Virus record (IMG/VR): IMGVR_UViG_3300044796_000222
Location: 1-64,000 of that record
DNA from: a virus
DNA: 64,000 nt
Reading direction: 5' to 3' (one strand)
This document shows positions 7,936-14,665 of this stretch, in pieces. Position numbers and translations under genes: made by a program. How positions within the stretch are numbered: position 1 is the first letter of the stretch; each line of letters opens with the position of its first letter. Under the pieces are notes generated by a model. It did no database searches, was not told the DNA's origin, and saw nothing but the letters and a program-made list of their open reading frames with translations.

Positions 7936-8064
7936 ATGACCCAGCCCGAACGCATCGACACGATCCTGGCCCGCGTGATGGCGGAGCACCGGAAGCGGCT
8001 GGCGGCGCTTCCCCCTCCGCCATCGCCCGCTGCGCCGAGTGCAAACGTCTCCGACGCCTCTTGA
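7936..8064 (+). CDS. Small hypothetical protein, 42 aa
   Basis: ATG two bases after the helicase stop. Product: helical N-terminus (PERIDTILARVMAEHRKRLAAL) and a Pro/Ala tail. Its TGA lies inside the TTGACA box of the next promoter. Too short for family recognition. Confidence 0.55.
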   Translation: MTQPERIDTILARVMAEHRKRLAALPPPPSPAAPSANVSDAS

Positions 8065-8088
8065 CATCGCAAGGATGATGGTGACGTT
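8061..8088 (+). promoter_or_regulatory. Leaderless-type promoter
   Basis: TTGACA, 16-bp spacer, GACGTT, 6 nt, ATG at 8095. The distance from -35 box to start codon is 34 nt, as at 10909, 12290, 13796, 17634 and 54393. Confidence 0.65.
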
Positions 8089-8094
8089 CACGCC

Positions 8095-8322
8095 ATGACC
8101 GACCCCACCAAGATCGATGGCCTGCTGAAGATGTACGAAGGCGCGCTGAAGGCCCAGGCCGTCACGAAACTCGCGGAGACCATTCTGCTCGCCGACAAGG
8201 GCGCAGGCTCGCACATCGAGAAGGTTAGGAGCGCCTTCGATACCGCCATCGCCTTCTACGCCGAACGTGACGCGCGCTTTCCGGCGCCGACGCTTGACGA
8301 CGTGCGACGCGAGGTAAAGTGA
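8095..8322 (+). CDS. Hypothetical helical protein, 75 aa
   Basis: Start fixed by the promoter 34 nt upstream; there is no Shine-Dalgarno sequence. Mostly amphipathic helix (KIDGLLKMYEGALKAQAVTKLAETILL..., IEKVRSAFDTAIAFYAERD). No family recognised. The stop overlaps the next start. Confidence 0.7.
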   Translation: MTDPTKIDGLLKMYEGALKAQAVTKLAETILLADKGAGSHIEKVRSAFDTAIAFYAERDARFPAPTLDDVRREVK

Positions 8323-8624
8323 TGGTCGAGCCCCTCCCTGCCACCGAAGCGGTCGCCAACGCTGACGAGGTGAAGCGCATCGGGCAAGCCGTGTGCGACT
8401 TTCTCGAACGAGAATTTCCGCATGCGCCCGACACACAGCAGGGCACGCGCAACTGCGCCGTCGCTCTGGTGCGGATGGCCGCATTCATGTCGGTCTGCAC
8501 CGGCATCGACTTGGTCAAGTTGGCGGAGTCGGAACAGCGGCTCGTTCGCGAAACAACGACGGTGAACGATAAGAACGAATTGGTCGCCAAGCATCGGGCG
8601 CCGCCGGATGGGATGGCGTCGTGA
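8322..8624 (+). CDS. Hypothetical helical protein, 100 aa
   Basis: ATG 8322 in TGATG with the previous stop; GTG at 8319 is the alternative. Contains EVKRIGQAVCDFLEREFP, CAVALVRMAAFMSVCTGIDLVKLAE and a polar tail. No family recognised; coupled on both sides. Confidence 0.7.
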   Translation: MVEPLPATEAVANADEVKRIGQAVCDFLEREFPHAPDTQQGTRNCAVALVRMAAFMSVCTGIDLVKLAESEQRLVRETTTVNDKNELVAKHRAPPDGMAS

Positions 8625-8872
8625 TGCCAGAACCGAAATACGAATGCCCCGACCACCCGCCGGAAGCGCAGTGCTACCAGGAGGGGACGCTCTGCGACAA
8701 CTGGCGCCGCGTTGATGCGGTCGAGGTTCCGATTCCAGTCAGCCTTGGACTGCGGCTATCGCTGTACCGAGAAATCGACAAGCGTGTCGCCAAATACGTC
8801 AAGCAGGGGTATGGTCGCGCCGACGCATGGAACGTGGCGATCGGCGAAGTGCTTGTGATGGGAGAGGGATGA
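8624..8872 (+). CDS. Hypothetical Cys-containing protein, 82 aa
   Basis: ATG 8624 overlaps the previous TGA; GTG 8621 is possible. C-x-DHPPEAQC and an LCDNW segment near the N-terminus could hold a metal; the C-terminal half is helical (RLSLYREIDKRVAKYVKQGYG). Unrecognised. Confidence 0.65.
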   Translation: MPEPKYECPDHPPEAQCYQEGTLCDNWRRVDAVEVPIPVSLGLRLSLYREIDKRVAKYVKQGYGRADAWNVAIGEVLVMGEG

Positions 8873-9018
8873 TGACCGAAAAGTGCTGCGACCGCGACTT
8901 AGACTCGGACGGGAACTGCGATAGGCACCCGTCGATTCGTGGAGACGGATCGGACATCGCAAAATACGACCAGAAGGACATCGACGCACTCGAAGCGTAT
9001 CGGGCGATTCCGTTCTGA
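8872..9018 (+). CDS. Small Cys-rich protein, 48 aa
   Basis: ATG 8872 (8869 possible; both overlap the previous stop). KCCDRDLDSDGNC followed by an acidic helix DQKDIDALEAYRAIPF. A small metal-binding protein is possible. The last gene before the promoter at 9022. Confidence 0.6.
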   Translation: MTEKCCDRDLDSDGNCDRHPSIRGDGSDIAKYDQKDIDALEAYRAIPF

Positions 9019-9021
9019 GGC

Positions 9022-9049
9022 TTGACGCCGCTGGAATCGTTCTTACTTT
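9022..9049 (+). promoter_or_regulatory. Promoter with a short leader
   Basis: TTGACG, 16-bp spacer, TACTTT. The ATG is at 9082, so a leader of about 25 nt is expected, and it contains the GAGGAG ribosome site. This differs from the leaderless sites by having a leader and a Shine-Dalgarno sequence. Confidence 0.6.
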
Positions 9050-9081
9050 CCAGCACCGTTCGCACAACTAGAGGAGATCGC

Positions 9082-9477
9082 ATGGACCTGTCAACGCAGA
9101 TGAAGTCGACCGTTTCGAAGAAACTCCGCGTTCGGATCGCGACGCTGAAGAAGCAGAAGGCGGCGGCGGACAAGTTGTTCGCTGCCGAGTACAAGCGCTG
9201 GCAACTGGATATGGCGGCATGGTTGAAGACGGAGGGCGCCAAGCGGATCATGCTCATGTCGCCGCATGGTCCGAAGACGTACGGATCGCCGGTGCACGAC
9301 AGTCTGTTCTGGTCGGACGCGCCAAAGAGGCCGTCAAAGTCTGACATCGAGAAGAAAATTCAAGAGTGCCAGCGCATGCTCCGCCAACTCGGCATCACCG
9401 GGCAGGCGACGGTGAAGATCGGGCCGAGCGAAGTCGACAAATTCTTCGGCGTGCCCGATGCTGACGACGATGAGTGA
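9082..9477 (+). CDS. Hypothetical coiled-coil protein, 131 aa
   Basis: ATG 9082 preceded by AGAGGAGATCGC, a good ribosome site. Residues 5-50 form a basic coiled coil (VSKKLRVRIATLKKQKAAADKLFAAEYKRWQ); residues 88-106 form a second helix (SDIEKKIQECQRMLRQLG). Overlaps the next gene by 8 bases. Unrecognised, possibly an oligomeric DNA-associated protein. Confidence 0.75.
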   Translation: MDLSTQMKSTVSKKLRVRIATLKKQKAAADKLFAAEYKRWQLDMAAWLKTEGAKRIMLMSPHGPKTYGSPVHDSLFWSDAPKRPSKSDIEKKIQECQRMLRQLGITGQATVKIGPSEVDKFFGVPDADDDE

Positions 9478-10621
9478 CCGCCCCATCGTCTGCCTGGTGA
9501 TGAACGCCAAGGTCGATCCGCCGACCATCGAGCGCGCGCTGAACAGCGTCAACGGCATCGTCGACCACTACGTCATCTCGACGACGCCCGGCGACACGTT
9601 GGAGCAGTATATCCAGCAGTACCTCCACTGCATGCGCAAGTACGGCATGACGTTCACGTTCGAGCGCGAGAACGGTGGGCAGATGAGGACGCGGTTGTTC
9701 GAGGAAGCAGCGATCTACGGCAAGCGGCATGGCGTCACGCACTTCCTGAACCTGGACGCTGACGACGAGATCGCGGTCGATCCTGGGTTCTCGTGGGACT
9801 TCGTTCACCACTTTCCGGTCTGGTCGATCCATGAGCACGCCGACGGGTTCACGTGGGACTTTCCGCGCATCTTTTCGACGGCGCACGAATGGCGATGGAA
9901 GTATCCGTTGCACGAGATCCCGGTGAGCGACACGTTCGACCAGAAGGACGTCGCGCGGGCGCCGAAACTTCGGTATGTGCGCCACCATGACGACACGCGC
10001 GGTCCTGGCTATTATCAGGTCCACGCCGACATAATCGAGCGATGGATGGCGGAGAGCGAAGAGAACGCGTCAGACCCGCGCATGACGTTCTACATGGCGC
10101 AGTCGCTCGAAGCGGCCGGGAAGAGCGACGATGCTGCGATGTGGTACGATTGCCGTGCCAAGATGACGACGGGTCTCAAAGACGAGGCGTGGCTGGCGTC
10201 CTACCGCGCTGCCAAGTTGCGAGCGATGAAGGCCAACGTCGAGCCGACGCCTGAGAAAGTGAAGCCGGTCATCGACGAGTTGGTGAGTGTTGGCAACGCG
10301 GATGGCCGCCGGTGCGAGCCGTTCGTCATCGCAGCGCAGCTCGCGCGGTTCGCGGGGCGGCACGACGTTGCGCTTGGGCTCGCCGAGCACGCGCTTCGGA
10401 TGCCGTTTCCGACGGCGCTACCGCACCTGGACATGCTCGCATGGGAATACGGGCGGGACGGCGAGTATCTGAGCGCGTGCTTTCACACCGGACAATTCCC
10501 GCAAGCACTCACGACGGTTGAGCGGATGCTGGCGAGCGGCAAGGTGCCTGAGAGCGAAGTGGAGAGGCTGACAATGGCTGCGGCGGCGCTGAAAGACATG
10601 ATCGCGGGGAAAGCGCCATGA
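9470..10621 (+). CDS. Glycosyltransferase, GT-A type, with helical C-terminal repeats
   Basis: 383 residues. PIVCLVMNAKVDPPTIERALNSV with a DHYVISTTPGD strand and a FLNLDADDE metal-binding DxD-type motif (about residue 105) match GT2-like transferases. The C-terminal half (MTFYMAQSLEAAGKSDDAAMWYDCR..., IAAQLARFAGRHDVALGLAEHAL) looks like TPR-type helical repeats. It probably transfers a sugar to a protein, DNA or cell-surface acceptor; the substrate cannot be read from sequence. ATG 9470 overlaps the upstream stop; 9458 is an alternative. Confidence 0.8.
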   Translation: MSDRPIVCLVMNAKVDPPTIERALNSVNGIVDHYVISTTPGDTLEQYIQQYLHCMRKYGMTFTFERENGGQMRTRLFEEAAIYGKRHGVTHFLNLDADDEIAVDPGFSWDFVHHFPVWSIHEHADGFTWDFPRIFSTAHEWRWKYPLHEIPVSDTFDQKDVARAPKLRYVRHHDDTRGPGYYQVHADIIERWMAESEENASDPRMTFYMAQSLEAAGKSDDAAMWYDCRAKMTTGLKDEAWLASYRAAKLRAMKANVEPTPEKVKPVIDELVSVGNADGRRCEPFVIAAQLARFAGRHDVALGLAEHALRMPFPTALPHLDMLAWEYGRDGEYLSACFHTGQFPQALTTVERMLASGKVPESEVERLTMAAAALKDMIAGKAP

Positions 10622-10689
10622 GCATGCAGACGACGCTTCAGAGCGCGACCGAAGGTTTCATGCCTAGCGGAGCCACCAAGGCGCGATGA
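10618..10689 (+). CDS. Very small coupled ORF, 23 aa
   Basis: ATGA overlap with the glycosyltransferase stop and ATGA overlap with the next ORF. The peptide (MSMQTTLQSATEGF...) has no recognisable feature. The double coupling is the only support for translation. Confidence 0.35.
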   Translation: MSMQTTLQSATEGFMPSGATKAR

Positions 10690-10784
10690 ATCTCATGGCG
10701 GAGTGGACCCGAGACGGCCTGGAGTGGAAGGCCGAAATCGCGAAGTTGGCGACGTTGGCGAACGTCCACGAAGACGCAACTTGA
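10686..10784 (+). CDS. Very small coupled ORF, 32 aa
   Basis: ATG overlaps the stop of the 23-aa ORF. Helical peptide (EWTRDGLEWKAEIAKLATLANV). Its TGA forms part of the TTGACG box at 10781. Unrecognised. Confidence 0.4.
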   Translation: MNLMAEWTRDGLEWKAEIAKLATLANVHEDAT

Positions 10785-10809
10785 CGGACGCCTCGCCGGT
10801 GCTTACGGT
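10781..10809 (+). promoter_or_regulatory. Promoter reading into a structured non-coding stretch
   Basis: TTGACG, 17-bp spacer, TACGGT. No start codon lies at the usual distance. The next 95 bp carry three hairpins, so a small RNA or a leader for the RHH gene is more likely than a leaderless gene. Confidence 0.5.
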
Positions 10810-10811
10810 TG

Positions 10812-10896
10812 GTTACGCCTAAAAAGCGTAGAGTTCGAGCCTCGTCTTCTTCGGCTCACGACTCCGACTCGCCTCTCGACTCCACGGGAGGCGAAG
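10812..10896 (+). ncRNA. Candidate small structured RNA
   Basis: Three simple hairpins follow one another: TACGC/GCGTA with a 7-nt loop (10814-10830), GAGCC/GGCTC (10837-10857) and TCGCCTC/GAGGCGA (10869-10894), the last followed by AGTTGTTTC. The region has its own promoter upstream and another promoter after it, and no plausible start codon. The first hairpin mimics an anticodon arm, but the remaining arms do not fit a tRNA. Identity unknown. Confidence 0.35.
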
Positions 10897-10908
10897 TTGT
10901 TTCAGGGG

Positions 10909-10936
10909 TTGACATGCCGTATGTGAGGGTTAGGTT
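10909..10936 (+). promoter_or_regulatory. Leaderless-type promoter for the RHH gene
   Basis: TTGACA, 16-bp spacer, TAGGTT, 6 nt, ATG at 10943; 34 nt from box to start. Confidence 0.7.
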
Positions 10937-10942
10937 GCGTTC

Positions 10943-11101
10943 ATGGGACAGCAGAAGGGCCGAATCTCCACGAACGTGTACCTGAATCCAGAGGAGCTGG
11001 ATCGCTTGCGAGCGCTCAGCGAACGCACGCGCGTGCCGATGTCTGCGTACATTCGCGAGGGCATCGACATCGTATTGAAGAAATACGGTGAGAAAAAGTG
11101 A
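10943..11101 (+). CDS. Ribbon-helix-helix (CopG/Arc-type) DNA-binding protein
   Basis: 52 residues. A strand RISTNVYL is followed by helix NPEELDRLRALSERT, the turn VPMS and helix AYIREGIDIVLKKYG, the full RHH order for a dimeric repressor. There is no toxin-like partner of known type; the next gene is coupled by GTGA. It may regulate its own promoter, whose start lies only 6 nt upstream of the ATG. A typical RHH length. Confidence 0.85.
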   Translation: MGQQKGRISTNVYLNPEELDRLRALSERTRVPMSAYIREGIDIVLKKYGEKK

Positions 11102-11322
11102 AACTCGTCCAGCAAGACGAACTACTCCACTTCAACACGTGGTCGCTGCTGGCGGAACTTGGCAAGAAGGCAGTCGTCGTCACCAAGCATCCAAAGCGTC
11201 ACGCTGCGGCGCTCGTTTGGCGCGGGTGGGCGAAAGAAGTGAGCGACGGGGAGTTTTCAATTACTGCGACGGGGCGTGAGGCGTTGGCGCTCGGGCGCGC
11301 GAAAGGGCTTTTTATCTCATGA
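11098..11322 (+). CDS. Hypothetical winged-helix-like protein, 74 aa
   Basis: GTG overlaps the RHH stop. LLHFNTWSLLAELGKKAVVVTKHPKRHAAALVWRGWAKEVSDGEFSITATGREALAL reads as helices followed by a beta wing and a final helix, the layout of small winged-helix proteins. With the RHH gene it may form a regulatory pair; this is inference. Confidence 0.6.
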   Translation: MKLVQQDELLHFNTWSLLAELGKKAVVVTKHPKRHAAALVWRGWAKEVSDGEFSITATGREALALGRAKGLFIS

Positions 11323-11783
11323 AGACCATCGGACTCGGCGACATCGCTCGTGACAAAATGACTGGCCTAGAAGGCGAAGTGGTCGCGCACTCCACGTACA
11401 TCCACAACTGCGACCGACTCACGATTCAGCCGAAGGGCCTGAAGGACGGTCGGCCGTACGACACGCGCTCGTTCGACATCCTCGGGATGGAGTTCGTGAA
11501 GAAGGGGACGGCGAAGGTCTACGCACCAGTCGTGCAGCCGGTCGCGGCGTTCGGCGACAGCGTGAAGGACAGACTGACGGGCGCCGCTGGCGTTCTCGTG
11601 AGCCGGACGATCTGGTCGAACGGATGCTCGCGCGTCAGCGCTCAGCCGACGAAGTTGAAGGACGGCCTGCCTGCCGACTTGATTCACCTCGACGAGCAAG
11701 ACGTCATCCTCGTAAAGCGCGCCGCCGTCGAATCGAAGCCGGCGAAGACTGGTGGGCCGCGCGCGGAGCCGAGCCGTCGGTAG
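11319..11783 (+). CDS. Protein with two tandem beta-barrel-like repeats, 154 aa
   Basis: ATGA-coupled. Residues 5-60 (GLGDIARDKMTGLEGEVVAH..., IQPKGLKDGRPYD) and 74-130 (FGDSVKDRLTGAAGVLVSR..., AQPTKLKDGLPAD) are clear copies of one domain of about 55 residues that looks like a small SH3/KOW barrel. The basic tail suggests nucleic-acid contact. No named family is recognised. Confidence 0.75.
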   Translation: MKTIGLGDIARDKMTGLEGEVVAHSTYIHNCDRLTIQPKGLKDGRPYDTRSFDILGMEFVKKGTAKVYAPVVQPVAAFGDSVKDRLTGAAGVLVSRTIWSNGCSRVSAQPTKLKDGLPADLIHLDEQDVILVKRAAVESKPAKTGGPRAEPSRR

Positions 11784-11785
11784 TC

Positions 11786-12232
11786 ATGCGCCTCATCCCG
11801 AACTTCATCGGCGCTGGCGAGATCGCGGCCCTCTCTCGCTTCGTCGATCGCCATGACTTCGAGCCTGGTCGACAGGGGACGGGTTACGAAAAGTTGGCGC
11901 TCAAATACGACGAGTGGCCGCTGGCGCGGGAGCGATGCCTTGCCGCGCTGGGCGTATCCTACGACACGGCGCACGACTGCTACATGCTTCGATACCAGGT
12001 CGGCGCATCGATTCCGGCTCACGTCGACGATGCGCCGCTTGCGAGCGAGCATCATCGCATCAACGTCTGCGTCGTCGAGCCGGTCGGTGGCGGCGTCCTC
12101 TATGTCGACGGCAGCGCGGTCCCTCTGCGCGCCGGTGACGCCTACGTCTTCCGTCCAGACGTCGAGGGACACGAAGTTGCGATGGTCACGAGGGGCGTTC
12201 GACTCATGTTCACCGTCGGGATTCTGCGATGA
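11786..12232 (+). CDS. 2-oxoglutarate/Fe(II)-dependent oxygenase, small prolyl-hydroxylase-like
   Basis: 148 residues from ATG 11786. The double-stranded beta-helix core shows the iron ligands H79 and D81 (AHVDDAP) and H129 (EGHEV), with R139 (RGVRL) to hold 2-oxoglutarate; YQVGASIPAHVD is typical of P4H-like members. It should hydroxylate a protein or nucleic-acid substrate, which is unknown. Coupled by ATGA to the next small ORF. Confidence 0.85.
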   Translation: MRLIPNFIGAGEIAALSRFVDRHDFEPGRQGTGYEKLALKYDEWPLARERCLAALGVSYDTAHDCYMLRYQVGASIPAHVDDAPLASEHHRINVCVVEPVGGGVLYVDGSAVPLRAGDAYVFRPDVEGHEVAMVTRGVRLMFTVGILR

Positions 12233-12306
12233 CGACCACGAAACCCGTTGATGTCGAGGCGAAGTTCGGCGATACGCTCAGCCCAGACGTTGACAAGCGA
12301 CGCTGA
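12229..12306 (+). CDS. Very small ORF, 25 aa
   Basis: ATGA-coupled to the oxygenase. Polar peptide (TTTKPVDVEAKFGDTLSPD). The next promoter lies within its 3' half. Weak evidence apart from coupling. Confidence 0.35.
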   Translation: MTTTKPVDVEAKFGDTLSPDVDKRR

Positions 12307-12317
12307 GCGCTTACCTT
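12290..12317 (+). promoter_or_regulatory. Leaderless-type promoter
   Basis: TTGACA, 16-bp spacer, TACCTT, 6 nt, ATG 12324; 34 nt from box to start. Confidence 0.7.
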
Positions 12318-12323
12318 CTCGCC

Positions 12324-12626
12324 ATGGCCTTTCTCGTTGCCTACGCGCTCATCGGCTTCTGCGTGTCGTCGCACAACCTCTGGCTGTACGTCAAAGCGTT
12401 CGACGATAAGGAGCAGAACAAACACCTCGGCGCGCTCCTACGTGCCGGAAGGGCGAAAGACGCTGCTGAGCATGTCGCGTGGCTGGACGAAGTGAGATCC
12501 ATCGAGCCGTGGCGAGAGGTGCTGAACGATGCCATTCTCGGCGTCATCTGGTTCGGGCCTCTATGGGTAAACAGGAAGGCGTACGCGAGATTGTTGGTGC
12601 TGAAGTGGCAGGAGTTTCGGCGATGA
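12324..12626 (+). CDS. Small membrane protein, 100 aa, two hydrophobic segments
   Basis: The start follows the promoter with no leader. Residues 2-23 (FLVAYALIGFCVSSHNLWLYV) and about 72-83 (ILGVIWFGPLWV) are hydrophobic, separated by a charged helical middle (KEQNKHLGALLRAGRAKDAAEHV). Inner-membrane location expected. Function unknown; not placed like a holin. Confidence 0.7.
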   Translation: MAFLVAYALIGFCVSSHNLWLYVKAFDDKEQNKHLGALLRAGRAKDAAEHVAWLDEVRSIEPWREVLNDAILGVIWFGPLWVNRKAYARLLVLKWQEFRR

Positions 12627-12967
12627 CGGCTCGCCATAAGTGGTCCAAAGGCGTATGCTTGAGACACAAGGCCGGGCTCGTCATCGGCGCATGCCCAGCA
12701 TCGGAAAGCGGACGCCCGTGCGAAGCGTCAAACTGCGCGAATTGTGGCCTCCTCCGCAGGAAGGAGCGCTTCGTTGCTGGCCCTGAAGTCGGCGATGAAT
12801 TGCGAATCGACAAGCCGCGCTTCGAATACTTCTCCGACGTATTGGACGAGTATGTTATGCTCGATCACGTGCCGGAGTGCGTTGCGGTGCAACGTGTCGC
12901 AGCGATGAAGCCTGAATCCGAGAAGTCCGACTGGCGCAAGGCGGCAGAAGCGATGGGCCTAAAATGA
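12623..12967 (+). CDS. Hypothetical Cys-rich protein, 114 aa
   Basis: ATGA-coupled. CPASESGRPCEASNCANC suggests a zinc cluster near residues 24-41, followed by an acidic middle. The basic N-terminus (TARHKWSKGVCLRHK) could contact nucleic acid. Unrecognised. Confidence 0.65.
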   Translation: MTARHKWSKGVCLRHKAGLVIGACPASESGRPCEASNCANCGLLRRKERFVAGPEVGDELRIDKPRFEYFSDVLDEYVMLDHVPECVAVQRVAAMKPESEKSDWRKAAEAMGLK

Positions 12968-13227
12968 GCGGCGTATTGACGGAACGTCAGATGTTTGTGC
13001 TCGACTTCGTGCGAGCGCGCGAGAGCGCCGATGGCGTGATCCCGGTAACGGCGGAGCATGAGGCTGACGTCGACGCCTTGGAGCGCATCGGGTGCCTTCG
13101 TATCGAGATTGTTGACACGCCTGAAAAGCGATGGCACCGATCGCGCCTGACCGACTTCGGCCGATTCGTTCTGAAACGCGCACGCTCTGGCAACTTCAAC
13201 ATTCCATTCGAGGTGACTGGTGGCTAA
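12964..13227 (+). CDS. Winged-helix-like hypothetical protein, 87 aa
   Basis: ATGA-coupled. LTERQMFVLDFVRARES, a short linker, EADVDALERIGCLRIEIVDTPEKRWHRSRLTDFGRFVL: recognition-helix and wing order resembling MarR-like or PadR-like small domains. DNA binding is inferred only. Overlaps the next gene by 8 bases. Confidence 0.6.
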   Translation: MSGVLTERQMFVLDFVRARESADGVIPVTAEHEADVDALERIGCLRIEIVDTPEKRWHRSRLTDFGRFVLKRARSGNFNIPFEVTGG

Positions 13228-13423
13228 CCCAAAGCCGCGTCGAACCGTTCCGAACAGGGAGCACTTCTTGGCCCTCTCGCGCTTCATAGCCGAGTCTGGC
13301 AGCGAGGAGAAGGCCGCTCGCCATCTTGGCGTCGGCGGTTCGGCTGTTCGTCAGGCCATCGACAGCGGTCATGTTACGCCGAAGATCGTTGCAAGGCTGA
13401 AGGGTCTTGGGCGCATAAATTGA
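13220..13423 (+). CDS. Small HTH DNA-binding protein, 67 aa
   Basis: GTG start within the previous gene. EEKAARHLGVGGSAVRQAIDSG is a helix-turn-helix with the GVxxSAV turn, followed by VTPKIVARLKGLG. The N-terminus is basic (PKPRRTVPNRE). A Cro-like or Fis-like regulator is likely; operator unknown. Confidence 0.7.
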   Translation: MANPKPRRTVPNREHFLALSRFIAESGSEEKAARHLGVGGSAVRQAIDSGHVTPKIVARLKGLGRIN

Positions 13424-13542
13424 AGGCGTTTCTAGATCGATGGTTCACGACGTTGGCGATGATCGCGGTGACGATTGGCATCGCGTTCGTTATTACAGAA
13501 GCGCGGAATTGCGATGCGGAGGAAAACCATGACGAGCCGTGA
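13420..13542 (+). CDS. Small single-pass membrane protein, 40 aa
   Basis: TTG start overlapping the previous TGA (TTGA). KAFLDRWFTTLAMIAVTIGIAFVITEARN gives one clear membrane helix with a basic N-terminus and an acidic tail. It overlaps the next ORF by 14 bases. It could be a lysis-related small protein, but nothing proves that. Confidence 0.6.
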   Translation: MKAFLDRWFTTLAMIAVTIGIAFVITEARNCDAEENHDEP

Positions 13543-13624
13543 ATGGGTGGCATTTTTCATCGGCATGCTCGTCGGATGCGGCTCGACGTCGTTCGCGATC
13601 GCGTGGACGTGGAGAGAGCGATGA
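13529..13624 (+). CDS. Small hydrophobic protein with lipobox-like LVGC, 31 aa
   Basis: Starts inside the previous small membrane gene, in another frame. WVAFFIGMLVGCGSTSFAIAW is hydrophobic, with LVGC matching a lipobox consensus although only about 12 residues precede it and no Lys/Arg-rich n-region stands out. It ends by ATGA coupling. Confidence 0.5.
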   Translation: MTSREWVAFFIGMLVGCGSTSFAIAWTWRER

Positions 13625-13833
13625 CAGCCACGACCGCAGACTTCCTGCCGCTTGCCAACGTCGCCACGCACGGTTTCATCCCGTTGTCTGCGGTCGCACT
13701 GTTTGAATATGCGCGAGAAGTGCCATTGGACGCGATGACGAGGGTCGGCCGCGCTGCGGACGGTCGTCTCACGCTCGTTTGCGAGCCTCGACGGGTTGAC
13801 AAAAGCCGGCAGATGGCGACCATGAGGCCATGA
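13621..13833 (+). CDS. Hypothetical protein, 70 aa
   Basis: ATGA-coupled. FLPLANVATHGFIPLSAVALFEYAREVPLDAMTRVGRAADGRLTLVCEPRRVD; no family recognised. Its 3' end contains the promoter of the next gene. Confidence 0.6.
   Translation: MTATTADFLPLANVATHGFIPLSAVALFEYAREVPLDAMTRVGRAADGRLTLVCEPRRVDKSRQMATMRP
13796..13823 (+). promoter_or_regulatory. Leaderless-type promoter
   Basis: TTGACA, 16-bp spacer, GACCAT, 6 nt, ATG 13830; 34 nt from box to start. Confidence 0.65.
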
Positions 13834-14075
13834 AACTCCGCGCCTTCACCAACGACGTCTTCGTGGTTGCGGCATTCGACATGCAGAACGCAATCAACCA
13901 TCTCTCGGTCGAGACCGGGCACCCCGACGAATACTGGCTGATGAAAGGCGCTGCGCCATGGTATGAGGCCGCGCCGACCGATAGGTTCTTCGATCGAGAG
14001 ATGCGAAAGACACCGACGATCCGAGAGATGCTGTCGGAATGCGACGGGCCGTGCGTACTGAGGAGGCTTGACTAG
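13830..14075 (+). CDS. Hypothetical protein, 81 aa
   Basis: Start set by the promoter and ATGA overlap with the previous gene. FVVAAFDMQNAINHLSVETGHPDEYWLMKGAAPWYEAAP reads as a strand-helix-loop. Ends in CDGPCVLRRLD. The stop shares one base with the next GTG. Unrecognised. Confidence 0.65.
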   Translation: MKLRAFTNDVFVVAAFDMQNAINHLSVETGHPDEYWLMKGAAPWYEAAPTDRFFDREMRKTPTIREMLSECDGPCVLRRLD

Positions 14076-14368
14076 TGACCGAAATCGACGTCCTGAAGCG
14101 CGCTCGCGAACTGCTCTACCAGTTCCCGCATCCAGAATCGCTCTACTACCGCACGCCGGCAGGCGCGATTGTCGACGGAACGTATCGCCAGAAGAAGCGC
14201 GCTGACATCGTGTCGCTCCTTCGATGCGTGACGACGGACCAGAAACTCATCGGCGAATGCGTCACGCGCCTGCACTCGGTCATCGGAAAGGCGTCGCTGC
14301 TGACGTGGACGTCGCCTGACATCGCGCGAGCGCTGGAGTCGGCGGCGACCGTGGCGGGGGCCGCATGA
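14075..14368 (+). CDS. Hypothetical helical protein, 97 aa
   Basis: TAGTG overlap with the previous gene. Contains LKRARELLYQFPHPESLYYRTPAGAIVDG and helices IVSLLRCVTTDQKLIGECVTRLHSVIG. No family recognised. Confidence 0.65.
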   Translation: MTEIDVLKRARELLYQFPHPESLYYRTPAGAIVDGTYRQKKRADIVSLLRCVTTDQKLIGECVTRLHSVIGKASLLTWTSPDIARALESAATVAGAA

Positions 14369-14646
14369 GTGACGCCATCGCGCCGTCGGAGCGGCAAGTC
14401 GCCGACTTTCTCGCGTGGCTCGACGCTCAACCGCGCGGCATCGGCAATATTGCGGTGACGAAAGGCAACAAGTTCGTCGTGTCGCGAGCATTCTTCGCGC
14501 CGGGCAAACTGTCGTTGCGGGCCGGCAAAGCAGAGACGGCTTACGAGCGGACTCCGGCAGCCGCTCTGCAAGAGATGGATGCCGTCAGGGCGTTCAAGTC
14601 GAAGCCGTACGAATGGCTTTCCGTGCTCTTGACCAACCGACGATGA
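14365..14646 (+). CDS. Hypothetical protein, 93 aa
   Basis: ATGA-coupled. QVADFLAWLDAQPRGIGNIAVTKGNKFVVSRAFFAPGKLSLRAG followed by a helix ALQEMDAVRAFKSKPYEWLSVLL. Alpha/beta pattern with no recognised family. The promoter of the next gene lies within its 3' end. Confidence 0.65.
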   Translation: MSDAIAPSERQVADFLAWLDAQPRGIGNIAVTKGNKFVVSRAFFAPGKLSLRAGKAETAYERTPAAALQEMDAVRAFKSKPYEWLSVLLTNRR

Positions 14647-14657
14647 ACGGGTAGAGG
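14629..14657 (+). promoter_or_regulatory. Promoter for the transglycosylase-like gene
   Basis: TTGACC, 17-bp spacer, TAGAGG, 8 nt, ATG 14666; 37 nt from box to start, as at 3755 and 53875. Confidence 0.5.
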
Positions 14658-14665
14658 CGCCGACC

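Noticed and set aside
10812-10880. A tRNA gene (anticodon-like hairpin TACGC-CTAAAAA-GCGTA followed by GTTCGAGC)
   Set aside because: Only 3 nt separate the anticodon-like stem from the T-loop-like sequence, no acceptor or D arm fits, and the implied anticodon AAA is unusual.
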